Origin: Chrysoperla carnea
Taxonomy: Eukaryota; Arthropoda; Insecta; Neuroptera; Chrysopidae
Direction of reading: 5' to 3'
DNA: 64,000 nt
NCBI RefSeq assembly: GCF_905475395.1
Contig: NC_058342.1
Span: forward strand, 38,497,640 to 38,561,639
The notes under the pieces are model-generated. The model had not been told where the DNA came from and did no database searches. It saw nothing but the letters and a program-made list of their open reading frames with translations. Position 1 is the stretch's first letter; each line of letters opens with the position of its first letter. Below, one piece after another: positions 50,298 through 62,900 of this stretch. The translations under genes and the position numbers were made by a program.

Positions 50298-51050
50298 TAG
50301 AAATGATTTTTAATATTTATACTTCATTGTTTTTTGTTAACTGGTACAAATTTAAAAATAATAAATATATTTATTTATTTTTTTATTAATAATTATTTAC
50401 ATTAAATACAAATGTAATAATTTTTATTATAAACTAACTAAACTAACATTTTACCTCGATTTATGGTTAAAAATGGTACTACTTTTTCCCTTTTCAACTA
50501 ATATTCTCCTAATACAAATGTTAAAAATTTTCATAATTTTTGGTGAAATTTGTCTTGAAAAATTTACGTTTTGAAAATGTAAAATCGCTATATCTCGAAA
50601 ACGGTTGGTCCTAGGGCAAAAAGGACGAAAATTTTGTGCCACTCCTGAACCTCTTGCTTAAAATGTTTTTCCAAATAACATCGATGAAAAATTTCCGGGA
50701 AATTCGTGAAAATGGAAAATTTTGTTTAAAAATTGATGGATTTTTTCTCATTTTTTTGTGTTTTTTGGCCAAAATTACTTCAATTTTCTTCAATTTGTAA
50801 TAGGAGAATATAATGCCAGGTTAGTACACTAAGATTTTCATAAAAAGATTTTCATTTTCTTTTTTATTTGCACATAAGGTGCAAATAATTCGCTATGTAA
50901 ATGGAACGAAACGAAACGAACAAAATAAATAGTTAAAATTGTTTTATTTATACTTATAAAAAAATACCAGAAAAAAGAAAAAAGAAAAAGGTTTTCAGGG
51001 TGAAAACACTTACTTACCATTTCCCTATCAGGTACTACTTTTTCCCTTAT

Positions 51051-51097
51051 CAACCCAACCCAACCCAACCCAACCCAACCCAACCCAACCCAACCCA
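51051..51097. repeat. (CCCAA)n array, reverse of TTGGG
   Basis: About nine units of CCCAA on the + strand (TTGGG on the - strand), replacing the normal text between the lead TTTTCCCTTATCAA and AAAAAGAAAAAGG. Confidence 0.9.
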
Positions 51098-51394
51098 AAA
51101 AAGAAAAAGGTTTTTAGGGTGAAAACACTAACTTACCATTTCCCTATCAGGTACTACTTTTTCCCCTTTCAACTTATATTCTCCTAATACAAATGTTAAA
51201 AATTTTCATAATTTTTGGTGAAATTTCTCTTGAAAAATTTACGTTTTGAAAATGTAAAATCGCTATATCTCGAAAACGGTTGGTCCTAGGGCAAAAAGGA
51301 CGAAAATTTTGTGCCACTCCTGAACCTCTTGCTTAGAAAGTTTTTCCAAATAACATCGATAAAAAATTTCCGGGAAATTCGTGAAAATGGAAAT

Positions 51395-51468
51395 GGTTGG
51401 GTTGGGTTGGGTTGGGTTGGGTTGGGTTGGGTTGGGTTGGGTTGGGTTGGGTTGGGTTGGGTTGGGTT
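51395..51468. repeat. (TTGGG)n array
   Basis: About 14 uninterrupted units inside the array of 146-bp blocks. Confidence 0.92.
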
Positions 51469-51841
51469 TTCAACTTATATTCTCCTAATACAAATGTTAA
51501 AAATTTTCATAATTTTTGGTGAAATTTGTCTTGAAATTGTTACATGTGAAAATGGAAAATTGGCTATATCTCGAAAACGGTTGGTCCTAGGGCAAAAAGG
51601 ACGAAAATTTTGTGCCACTCCTGAACCTCTTGCTTAGAAAGTTTTTCCAAATAACATCGATAAAAAATTTCCGGGAAATTCGTGAAAATGGAAATGGTTG
51701 GAAAATTGGCTATATCTCGAAAACGGTTGGTCCTAGGGCAAAAAGGACGAAAATTTTGTGCCACTCCGGAACCTCTTGCTTAGAATGTTTTTCCAAATAA
51801 CATCGATAAAAAATTTCCGGGAAATTCGTGAAAATGGAAAT

Positions 51842-51945
51842 GGTTGGGTTGGGTTGGGTTGGGTTGGGTTGGGTTGGGTTGGGTTGGGTTGGGTTGGGTT
51901 GGGTTGGATTGGGTTGGGTTGGGTTGGGTTGGGTTGGGTTGGGTT
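51842..51945. repeat. (TTGGG)n array with one TTGGA variant
   Basis: About 20 units. The single variant is in the same relative place as in the array at 52611, so the two tracts are copies of each other. Confidence 0.92.
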
Positions 51946-52610
51946 TTCAACTTATATTCTCCTAATACAAAGGTTAAAAATTTTCATAATTTTTGGTGAA
52001 ATTTGTCTTGAAATTGTTACATGTGAAAATGGAAAATTGGCTATATCTCGAAAACGGTTGGTCCTAGGGCAAAAAGGACGAAAATTTTGTGCCACTCCTG
52101 AACCTCTTGCTTAGAAAGTTTTTCCAAATAACATCGATAAAATATTTCCGGGAAATTCGTGAAAATGGAAATGGTTGGAAAATTGGCTATATCTCGAAAA
52201 CGGTTGGTCCTAGGGCAAAAAGGACGAAAATTTTGTGCCACTCCGGAACCTCTTGCTTAGAATGTTTTTCCAAATAACATCGATAAAAAATTTCCGGGAA
52301 ATTCGTGAAAATGGAAATGGTTGGAAAATTGGCTATATCTCGAAAACGGTTGGTCCTAGGGCAAAAAGGACGAAAATTTTGTGCCACTCCTGAACTTCTT
52401 GCTTAGAAAGTTTTTCCAAATAACATCGATAAAAAATTTCCGGGAAATTCGTGAAAATGGAAATGGTTGGAAAATTGGCTATATCTCGAAAACGGTTGGT
52501 CCTAGGGCAAAAAGGACGAAAATTTTGTGCCACTCCGGAACCTCTTGCTTAGAATGTTTTTCCAAATAACATCGATAAAAAATTTCCGGGAAATTCGTGA
52601 AAATGGAAAT

Positions 52611-52714
52611 GGTTGGGTTGGGTTGGGTTGGGTTGGGTTGGGTTGGGTTGGGTTGGGTTGGGTTGGGTTGGGTTGGATTGGGTTGGGTTGGGTTGGGTTG
52701 GGTTGGGTTGGGTT
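52611..52714. repeat. (TTGGG)n array with one TTGGA variant
   Basis: About 20 units, a duplicate of the tract at 51842-51945 together with its flanks. Confidence 0.92.
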
Positions 52715-53856
52715 CTAACTTATATTCTCCTAATACAAAGGTTAAAAATTTTCATAATTTTTGGTGAAATTTGTCTTGAAATTGTTACATGTGAAAATGG
52801 AAAATTGGCTATATCTCGAAAACGGTTGGTCCTAGGGCAAAAAGGACGAAAATTTTGTGCCACTCCTGAACCTCTTGCTTAGCAAGTTTTTCCAAATAAC
52901 ATCGATAAAAAATTTCCGGGAAATTCGTGAAAATGGAAATGGTTGGAAAATTGGCTATATCTCGAAAACGGTTGGTCCTAGGGCAAAAAGGACGAAAATT
53001 TTGTGCCACTCCGGAACCTCTTGCTTAGAATGTTTTTCCAAATAACATCGATAAAAAATTTCCGGGAAATTCGTGAAAATGGAAATGGTTGGAAAATTGG
53101 CTATATCTCGAAAACGGTTGGTCCTAGGGCAAAAAGGACGAAAATTTTGTGCCACTCCTGAACCTCTTGCTTAGAAAGTTTTTCTAAATAACATCGATAA
53201 AAAATTTCCGGGAAATTCGTGAAAATGGAAATGGTTGGAAAATTGGCTATATCTCGAAAACGGTTGGTCCTAGGGCAAAAAGGACGAAAATTTTGTGCCA
53301 CTCCGGAACCTTTAGCTTAGAATGTTTTTCCAAATAACATCGATGAAAAATTTCCGGGAAATTCGTGAAAATGGAAATGGTTGGAAAATTGGCTATATCT
53401 CGAAAACGGTTGGTCCTAGGGCAAAAAGGACGAAAATTTTGTGCCACTCCTGAACCTCTTGCTTAAAATGTTTTTCCAAATAACATCGATGAAAAATTTC
53501 CGGGAAATTCGTGAAAATGGAAAATTTTGTTTAAAAATTGATGGATTTTTTCTCATTTTTTTGTGTTTTTTGGCCAAAATTACTTCAATTTTCTTCAATT
53601 TGTAATAGGAGAATATAATGCCAGGTTAGTACACTAAGATTTTCATAAAAAGATTTTCATTTTCTTTTTTATTTGCACATAAGGTGCAAATAATTCGCTA
53701 TGTAAATGGAACGAAACGAAACGAACAAAATAAATAGTTAAAATTGTTTTATTTATACTTATAAAAAAATACCAGAAAAAAGAAAAAAGAAAAAGGTTTT
53801 CAGGGTGAAAACACTTACTTACCATTTCCCTATCAGGTACTACTTTTTCCCTTATC

Positions 53857-53928
53857 AACCCAACCCAACCCAACCCAACCCAACCCAACCCAACCCAACC
53901 CAACCCAACCAAACCCAACCCAACCCAA
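53857..53928. repeat. (CCCAA)n array, reverse of TTGGG
   Basis: About 14 units with one CCAAA variant. Its surroundings repeat those of the tract at 51051-51097. Confidence 0.92.
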
Positions 53929-53984
53929 AAAAGAAAAAGGTTTTTAGGGTGAAAACACTAACTTACCATTTCCCTATCACCCTA

Positions 53985-56900
53985 TACCATAAGGTCGATT
54001 TTCTCAGAAACTAATATTCGAATCATCAAATGAATACGAATTTTGTATTTTTTGGCTCAAAATTACCTTTTATACAAAGTTTGAGCGAAATTGGAGACAT
54101 AAAATTACTTTCGATTTTTCGAATTTTTTCAAAGGGGGGGTCGGCCTCAGAAAATTAAAAAAATCGAGTAAACAGATTCGCTCCGATTTGGATGAAAATC
54201 ATTTTCTAGAGTAATTTCAACCTGGAAAATACAAAAATCGTGTTCATTTGACGATTCGATGCTTAGTTTCAACAATATCGACAAAAATTATACCATAAGG
54301 TCGATTTTCTCAGAAACTAATATTCGAATCATCAAATGAATACGAATTTTGTATTTTTTGGCTCAAAATTACCTTTTATACAAAGTTTGAGCGAAATTGG
54401 AGACATAAAATTACTTTCGATTTTTCGAATTTTTTCAAAGGGGGGGTCGGCCTCAGAAAATTAAAAAAATCGAGTAAACAGATTCGCTCCGATTTGGATG
54501 AAAATCATTTTCTAGAGTAATTTCAACCTGGAAAATACAAAAATCGTGTTCATTTGACGATTCGATGCTTAGTTTCAACAATATCGGCAAAAATTATACC
54601 ATAAGGTCGATTTTCTCAGAAACTAATATTCGAATCATCAAATGAATACGAATTTTGTATTTTTTGGCTCAAAATTACCTTTTATACAAAGTTTGAGCGA
54701 AATTGGAGACATAAAATTACTTTCGATTTTTCGAATTTTTTCAAAGAGTGGCCTCAGAAAATTAAAAAAATCGAGTAAACAGATTCGCTCCGATTTGGAT
54801 GAAAATCATTTTCTAGAGTAATTTCAACCTGGAAAATACAAAAATCGTGTTCATTTGACGATTCGATGCTTAGTTTCAACAATATCGGCAAAAATTATAC
54901 CATAAGGTCGATTTTCTCAGAAACTAATATTCGAATCATCAAATGAATACGAATTTTGTATTTTTTGGCTCAAAATTACCTTTTATACAAAGTTTGAGTG
55001 AAATTGGAGACATAAAATTACTTTCGATTTTTCGAATTTTTTCAAAGGGGGGGTCGGCCTCAGAAAATTAAAAAAATCGAGTAAACAGATTCGCTCCGAT
55101 TTGGATGAAAATCATTTTCTAGAGTAATTTCAACCTGGAAAATACAAAAATCGTGTTCATTTGACGATTCGATGCTTAGTTTCAACAATATCGGCAAAAA
55201 TTATACCATAAGGTCGATTTTCTCAGAAACTAATATTCGAATCATCAAATGAATACGAATTTTGTATTTTTTGGCTCAAAATTACCTTTTATACAAAGTT
55301 TGAGCGAAATTGGAGACATAAAATTACTTTCGATTTTTCGAATTTTTTCAAAGGGGGGGTCGGCCTCAGAAAATTAAAAAAATCGAGTAAACAGATTCGC
55401 TCCGATTTGGATGAAAATCATTTTCTAGAGTAATTTCAACCTGGAAAATACAAAAATCGTGTTCATTTGACGATTCGATGCTTAGTTTCAACAATATCGG
55501 CAAAAATTATACCATAAGGTCGATTTTCTCAGAAACTAATATTCGAATCATCAAATGAATACGAATTTTGTATTTTTTGGCTCAAAATTACCTTTTATAC
55601 AAAGTTTGAGCGAAATTGGAGACATAAAATTACTTTCGATTTTTCGAATTTTTTCAAAGGGGGGGTCGGCCTCAGAAAATTAAAAAAATCGAGTAAACAG
55701 ATTCGCTCCGATTTGGATAAAAATCATTTTCTAGAGTAATTTCAACCTGGAAAATACAAAAATCGTGTTCATTTGACGATTCGATGCTTAGTTTCAACAA
55801 TATCGGCAAAAATTATACCATAAGGTCGATTTTCTCAGAAACTAATATTCGAATCATCAAATGAATACGAATTTTGTATTTTTTGGCTCAAAATTACCTT
55901 TTATACAAAGTTTGAGCGAAATTGGAGACATAAAATTACTTTCGATTTTTCGAATTTTTTCAAAGGGGGGGTCGGCCTCAGAAAATTAAAAAAATCGAGT
56001 AAACAGATTCGCTCCGATTTGGATGAAAATCATTTTCTAGAGTAATTTCAACCTGGAAAATACAAAAATCGTGTTCATTTGACGATTCGATGCTTAGTTT
56101 CAACAATATCGGCAAAAATTATACCATAAGGTCGATTTTCTCAGAAACTAATATTCGAATCATCAAATGAATACGAATTTTGTATTTTTTGGCTCAAAAT
56201 TACCTTTTATACAAAGTTTGAGCGAAATTGGAGACATAAAATTACTTTCGATTTTTCGAATTTTTTCAAAGGGGGGGTCGGCCTCAGAAAATTAAAAAAA
56301 TCGAGTAAACAGATTCGCTCCGATTTGGATGAAAATCATTTTCTAGAGTAATTTCAACCTGGAAAATACAAAAATCGTGTTCATTTGACGATTCGATGCT
56401 TAGTTTCAACAATATCGGCAAAAATTATACCATAAGGTCGATTTTCTCAGAAACTAATATTCGAATCATCAAATGAATACGAATTTTGTATTTTTTGGCT
56501 CAAAATTACCTTTTATACAAAGTTTGAGCGAAATTGGAGACATAAAATTACTTTCGATTTTTCGAATTTTTTCAAAGGGGGGGTCGGCCTCAGAAAATTA
56601 AAAAAATCGAGTAAACAGATTCGCTCCGATTTGGATGAAAATCATTTTCTAGAGTAATTTCAACCTGGAAAATACAAAAATCGTGTTCATTTGACGATTC
56701 GATGCTTAGTTTCAACAATATCGGCAAAAATTATACCATAAGGTCGATTTTCTCAGAAACTAATATTCGAATCATCAAATGAATACGAATTTTGTATTTT
56801 TTGGCTCAAAATTACCTTTTATACAAAGTTTGAGCGAAATTGGAGACATAAAATTACTTTCGATTTTTCGAATTTTTTCAAAGGGGGGGTCGGCCTCAGA

Positions 56901-59900
56901 AAATTAAAAAAATCGAGTAAGCAGATTCGCTCCGATTTGGATGAAAATCATTTTCTAGAGTAATTTCAACCTGGAAAATACAAAAATCGTGTTCATTTGA
57001 CGATTCGATGCTTAGTTTCAACAATATCGGCAAAAATTATACCATAAGGTCGATTTTCTCAGAAACTAATATTCGAATCATCAAATGAATACGAATTTTG
57101 TATTTTTTGGCTCAAAATTACCTTTTATACAAAGTTTGAGCGAAATTGGAGACATAAAATTACTTTCGATTTTTCGAATTTTTTCAAAGGGGGGGTCGGC
57201 CTCAGAAAATTAAAAAAATCGAGTAAACAGATTCGCTCCGATTTGGATGAAAATCATTTTCTAGAGTAATTTCAACCTGGAAAATACAAAAATCGTGTTC
57301 ATTTGACGATTCGATGCTTAGTTTCAACAATATCGGCAAAAATTATACCATAAGGTCGATTTTCTCAGAAACTAATATTCGAATCATCAAATGAATACGA
57401 ATTTTGTATTTTTTGGCTCAAAATTACCTTTTATACAAAGTTTGAGCGAAATTGGAGACATAAAATTACTTTCGATTTTTCGAATTTTTTCAAAGGGGGG
57501 GTCGGCCTCAGAAAATTAAAAAAATCGAGTAAACAGATTCGCTCCGATTTGGATGAAAATCATTTTCTAGAGTAATTTCAACCTGGAAAATACAAAAATC
57601 GTGTTCATTTGACGATTCGATGCTTAGTTTCAACAATATCGGCAAAAATTATACCATAAGGTCGATTTTCTCAGAAACTAATATTCGAATCATCAAATGA
57701 ATACGAATTTTGTATTTTTTGGCTCAAAATTACCTTTTATACAAAGTTTGAGCGAAATTGGAGACATAAAATTACTTTCGATTTTTCGAATTTTTTCAAA
57801 GGGGGGGTCGGCCTCAGAAAATTAAAAAAATCGAGTAAACAGATTCGCTCCGATTTGGATGAAAATCATTTTCTAGAGTAATTTCAACCTGGAAAATACA
57901 AAAATCGTGTTCATTTGACGATTCGATGCTTAGTTTCAACAATATCGGCAAAAATTATACCATAAGGTCGATTTTCTCAGAAACTAATATTCGAATCATC
58001 AAATGAATACGAATTTTGTATTTTTTGGCTCAAAATTACCTTTTATACAAAGTTTGAGCGAAATTGGAGACATAAAATTACTTTCGATTTTTCGAATTTT
58101 TTCAAAGGGGGGGTCGGCCTCAGAAAATTAAAAAAATCGAGTAAACAGATTCGCTCCGATTTGGATGAAAATCATTTTCTAGAGTAATTTCAACCTGGAA
58201 AATACAAAAATCGTGTTCATTTGACGATTCGATGCTTAGTTTCAACAATATCGGCAAAAATTATACCATAAGGTCGATTTTCTCAGAAACTAATATTCGA
58301 ATCATCAAATGAATACGAATTTTGTATTTTTTGGCTCAAAATTACCTTTTATACAAAGTTTGAGCGAAATTGGAGACATAAAATTACTTTCGATTTTTCG
58401 AATTTTTTCAAAGGGGGGGTCGGCCTCAGAAAATTAAAAAAATCGAGTAAACAGATTCGCTCCGATTTGGATGAAAATCATTTTCTAGAGTAATTTCAAC
58501 CTGGAAAATACAAAAATCGTGTTCATTTGACGATTCGATGCTTAGTTTCAACAATATCGGCAAAAATTATACCATAAGGTCGATTTTCTCAGAAACTAAT
58601 ATTCGAATCATCAAATGAATACGAATTTTGTATTTTTTGGCTCAAAATTACCTTTTATACAAAGTTTGAGCGAAATTGGAGACATAAAATTACTTTCGAT
58701 TTTTCGAATTTTTTCAAAGGGGGGGTCGGCCTCAGAAAATTAAAAAAATCGAGTAAACAGATTCGCTCCGATTTGGATGAAAATCATTTGAGTAATTTCA
58801 ACCTGGAAAATACAAAAATCGTGTTCATTTGACGATTCGATGCTTAGTTTCAACAATATCGACAAAAATTATACCATAAGGTCGATTTTCTCAGAAACTA
58901 ATATTCGAATCATCAAATGAATACGAATTTTGTATTTTTTGGCTCAAAATTACCTTTTATACAAAGTTTGAGCGAAATTGGAGACATAAAATTACTTTCG
59001 ATTTTTCGAATTTTTTCAAAGGGGGGGTCGGCCTCAGAAAATTAAAAAAATCGAGTAAACAGATTCGCTCCGATTTGGATGAAAATCATTTTCTAGAGTA
59101 ATTTCAACCTGGAAAATACAAAAATCGTGTTCATTTGACGATTCGATGCTTAGTTTCAACAATATCGGCAAAAATTATACCATAAGGTCGATTTTCTCAG
59201 AAACTAATATTCGAATCATCAAATGAATACGAATTTTGTATTTTTTGGCTCAAAATTACCTTTTATACAAAGTTTGAGCGAAATTGGAGACATAAAATTA
59301 CTTTCGATTTTTCGAATTTTTTCAAAGGGGGGGTCGGCCTCAGAAAATTAAAAAAATCGAGTAAACAGATTCGCTCCGATTTGGATGAAAATCATTTTCT
59401 AGAGTAATTTCAACCTGGAAAATACAAAAATCGTGTTCATTTGACGATTCGATGCTTAGTTTCAACAATATCGGCAAAAATTATACCATAAGGTCGATTT
59501 TCTCAGAAACTAATATTCGAATCATCAAATGAATACGAATTTTGTATTTTTTGGCTCAAAATTACCTTTTATACAAAGTTTGAGCGAAATTGGAGACATA
59601 AAATTACTTTCGATTTTTCGAATTTTTTCAAAGGGGGGGTCGGCCTCAGAAAATTAAAAAAATCGAGTAAACAGATTCGCTCCGATTTGGATGAAAATCA
59701 TTTTCTAGAGTAATTTCAACCTGGAAAATACAAAAATCGTGTTCATTTGACGATTCGATGCTTAGTTTCAACAATATCGGCAAAAATTATACCATAAGGT
59801 CGATTTTCTCAGAAACTAATATTCGAATCATCAAATGAATACGAATTTTGTATTTTTTGGCTCAAAATTACCTTTTATACAAAGTTTGAGCGAAATTGGA

Positions 59901-62900
59901 GACATAAAATTACTTTCGATTTTTCGAATTTTTTCAAAGGGGGGGTCGGCCTCAGAAAATTAAAAAAATCGAGTAAACAGATTCGCTCCGATTTGGATGA
60001 AAATCATTTTCTAGAGTAATTTCAACCTGGAAAATACAAAAATCGTGTTCATTTGACGATTCGATGCTTAGTTTCAACAATATCGGCAAAAATTATACCA
60101 TAAGGTCGATTTTCTCAGAAACTAATATTCGAATCATCAAATGAATACGAATTTTGTATTTTTTGGCTCAAAATTACCTTTTATACAAAGTTTGAGCGAA
60201 ATTGGAGACATAAAATTACTTTCGATTTTTCGAATTTTTTCAAAGGGGGGGTCGGCCTCAGAAAATTAAAAAAATCGAGTAAACAGATTCGCTCCGATTT
60301 GGATGAAAATCATTTTCTAGAGTAATTTCAACCTGGAAAATACAAAAATCGTGTTCATTTGACGATTCGATGCTTAGTTTCAACAATATCGGCAAAAATT
60401 ATACCATAAGGTCGATTTTCTCAGAAACTAATATTCGAATCATCAAATGAATACGAATTTTGTATTTTTTGGCTCAAAATTACCTTTTATACAAAGTTTG
60501 AGCGAAATTGGAGACATAAAATTACTTTCGATTTTTCGAATTTTTTCAAAGGGGGGGTCGGCCTCAGAAAATTAAAAAAATCGAGTAAACAGATTCGCTC
60601 CGATTTGGATGAAAATCATTTTCTAGAGTAATTTCAACCTGGAAAATACAAAAATCGTGTTCATTTGACGATTCGATGCTTAGTTTCAACAATATCGGCA
60701 AAAATTATACCATAAGGTCGATTTTCTCAGAAACTAATATTCGAATCATCAAATGAATACGAATTTTGTATTTTTTGGCTCAAAATTACCTTTTATACAA
60801 AGTTTGAGCGAAATTGGAGACATAAAATTACTTTCGATTTTTCGAATTTTTTCAAAGGGGGGGTCGGCCTCAGAAAATTAAAAAAATCGAGTAAACAGAT
60901 TCGCTCCGATTTGGATGAAAATCATTTTCTAGAGTAATTTCAACCTGGAAAATACAAAAATCGTGTTCATTTGACGATTCGATGCTTAGTTTCAACAATA
61001 TCGGCAAAAATTATACCATAAGGTCGATTTTCTCAGAAACTAATATTCGAATCATCAAATGAATACGAATTTTGTATTTTTTGGCTCAAAATTACCTTTT
61101 ATACAAAGTTTGAGCGAAATTGGAGACATAAAATTACTTTCGATTTTTCGAATTTTTTCAAAGGGGGGGTCGGCCTCAGAAAATTAAAAAAATCGAGTAA
61201 ACAGATTCGCTCCGATTTGGATGAAAATCATTTTCTAGAGTAATTTCAACCTGGAAAATACAAAAATCGTGTTCATTTGACGATTCGATGCTTAGTTTCA
61301 ACAATATCGGCAAAAATTATACCATAAGGTCGATTTTCTCAGAAACTAATATTCGAATCATCAAATGAATACGAATTTTGTATTTTTTGGCTCAAAATTA
61401 CCTTTTATACAAAGTTTGAGCGAAATTGGAGACATAAAATTACTTTCGATTTTTCGAATTTTTTCAAAGGGGGGGTCGGCCTCAGAAAATTAAAAAAATC
61501 GAGTAAACAGATTCGCTCCCATTTGGATGAAAATCATTTTCTAGAGTAATTTCAACCTGGAAAATACAAAAATCGTGTTCATTTGACGATTCGATGCTTA
61601 GTTTCAACAATATCGGCAAAAATTATACCATAAGGTCGATTTTCTCAGAAACTAATATTCGAATCATCAAATGAATACGAATTTTGTATTTTTTGGCTCA
61701 AAATTACCTTTTATACAAAGTTTGAGCGAAATTGGAGACATAAAATTACTTTCGATTTTTCGAATTTTTTCAAAGGGGGGGTCGGCCTCAGAAAATTAAA
61801 AAAATCGAGTAAACAGATTCGCTCCGATTTGGATGAAAATCATTTTCTAGAGTAATTTCAACCTGGAAAATACAAAAATCGTGTTCATTTGACGATTCGA
61901 TGCTTAGTTTCAACAATATCGGCAAAAATTATACCATAAGGTCGATTTTCTCAGAAACTAATATTCGAATCATCAAATGAATACGAATTTTGTATTTTTT
62001 GGCTCAAAATTACCTTTTATACAAAGTTTGAGCGAAATTGGAGACATAAAATTACTTTCGATTTTTCGAATTTTTTCAAAGGGGGGGTCGGCCTCAGAAA
62101 ATTAAAAAAATCGAGTAAACAGATTCGCTCCGATTTGGATGAAAATCATTTTCTAGAGTAATTTCAACCTGGAAAATACAAAAATCGTGTTCATTTGACG
62201 ATTCGATGCTTAGTTTCAACAATATCGGCAAAAATTATACCATAAGGTCGATTTTCTCAGAAACTAATATTCGAATCATCAAATGAATACGAATTTTGTA
62301 TTTTTTGGCTCAAAATTACCTTTTATACAAAGTTTGAGCGAAATTGGAGACATAAAATTACTTTCGATTTTTCGAATTTTTTCAAAGGGGGGGTCGGCCT
62401 CAGAAAATTAAAAAAATCGAGTAAACAGATTCGCTCCGATTTGGATGAAAATCATTTTCTAGAGTAATTTCAACCTGGAAAATACAAAAATCGTGTTCAT
62501 TTGACGATTCGATGCTTAGTTTCAACAATATCGGCAAAAATTATACCATAAGGTCGATTTTCTCAGAAACTAATATTCGAATCATCAAATGAATACGAAT
62601 TTTGTATTTTTTGGCTCAAAATTACCTTTTATACAAAGTTTGAGCGAAATTGGAGACATAAAATTACTTTCGATTTTTCGAATTTTTTCAAAGGGGGGGT
62701 CGGCCTCAGAAAATTAAAAAAATCGAGTAAACAGATTCGCTCCGATTTGGATGAAAATCATTTTCTAGAGTAATTTCAACCTGGAAAATACAAAAATCGT
62801 GTTCATTTGACGATTCGATGCTTAGTTTCAACAATATCGGCAAAAATTATACCATAAGGTCGATTTTCTCAGAAACTAATATTCGAATCATCAAATGAAT

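Larger units (their letters stand above)
50456..53980. repeat. Complex array: TTGGG/CCCAA tracts alternating with 146-bp satellite units
   Basis: Built from a TTGGG-family element amplified in tandem. The anchor GTGCCACTCC recurs near 51311, 51612, 51758, 52089, 52235, 52381, 52527, 52857, 53003, 53149, 53295 and 53441. Spacings are mostly 146 bases, or about 300-330 where a TTGGG tract and the TATATTCTCC segment are inserted. Two unit types alternate: CTCCTGAACC with AGAAAG, and CTCCGGAACC with AGAATG, making a 292-bp dimer. Complete tails with the hairpin TTTGCAC-GTGCAAA occur near 50870 and 53675. Repetitive pseudo-frames here are not genes. Confidence 0.9.

Noticed and set aside
51564-53447. 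Repeated frames of 62-66 codons beginning MAQNFRPFCPRTNRF on the - strand and MPLLNLLLRKFF on the + strand
   Set aside because: They recur only because the 146-bp unit recurs, cross unit junctions, overlap on both strands, have no known domain, and change end points whenever a TTGGG tract is inserted.
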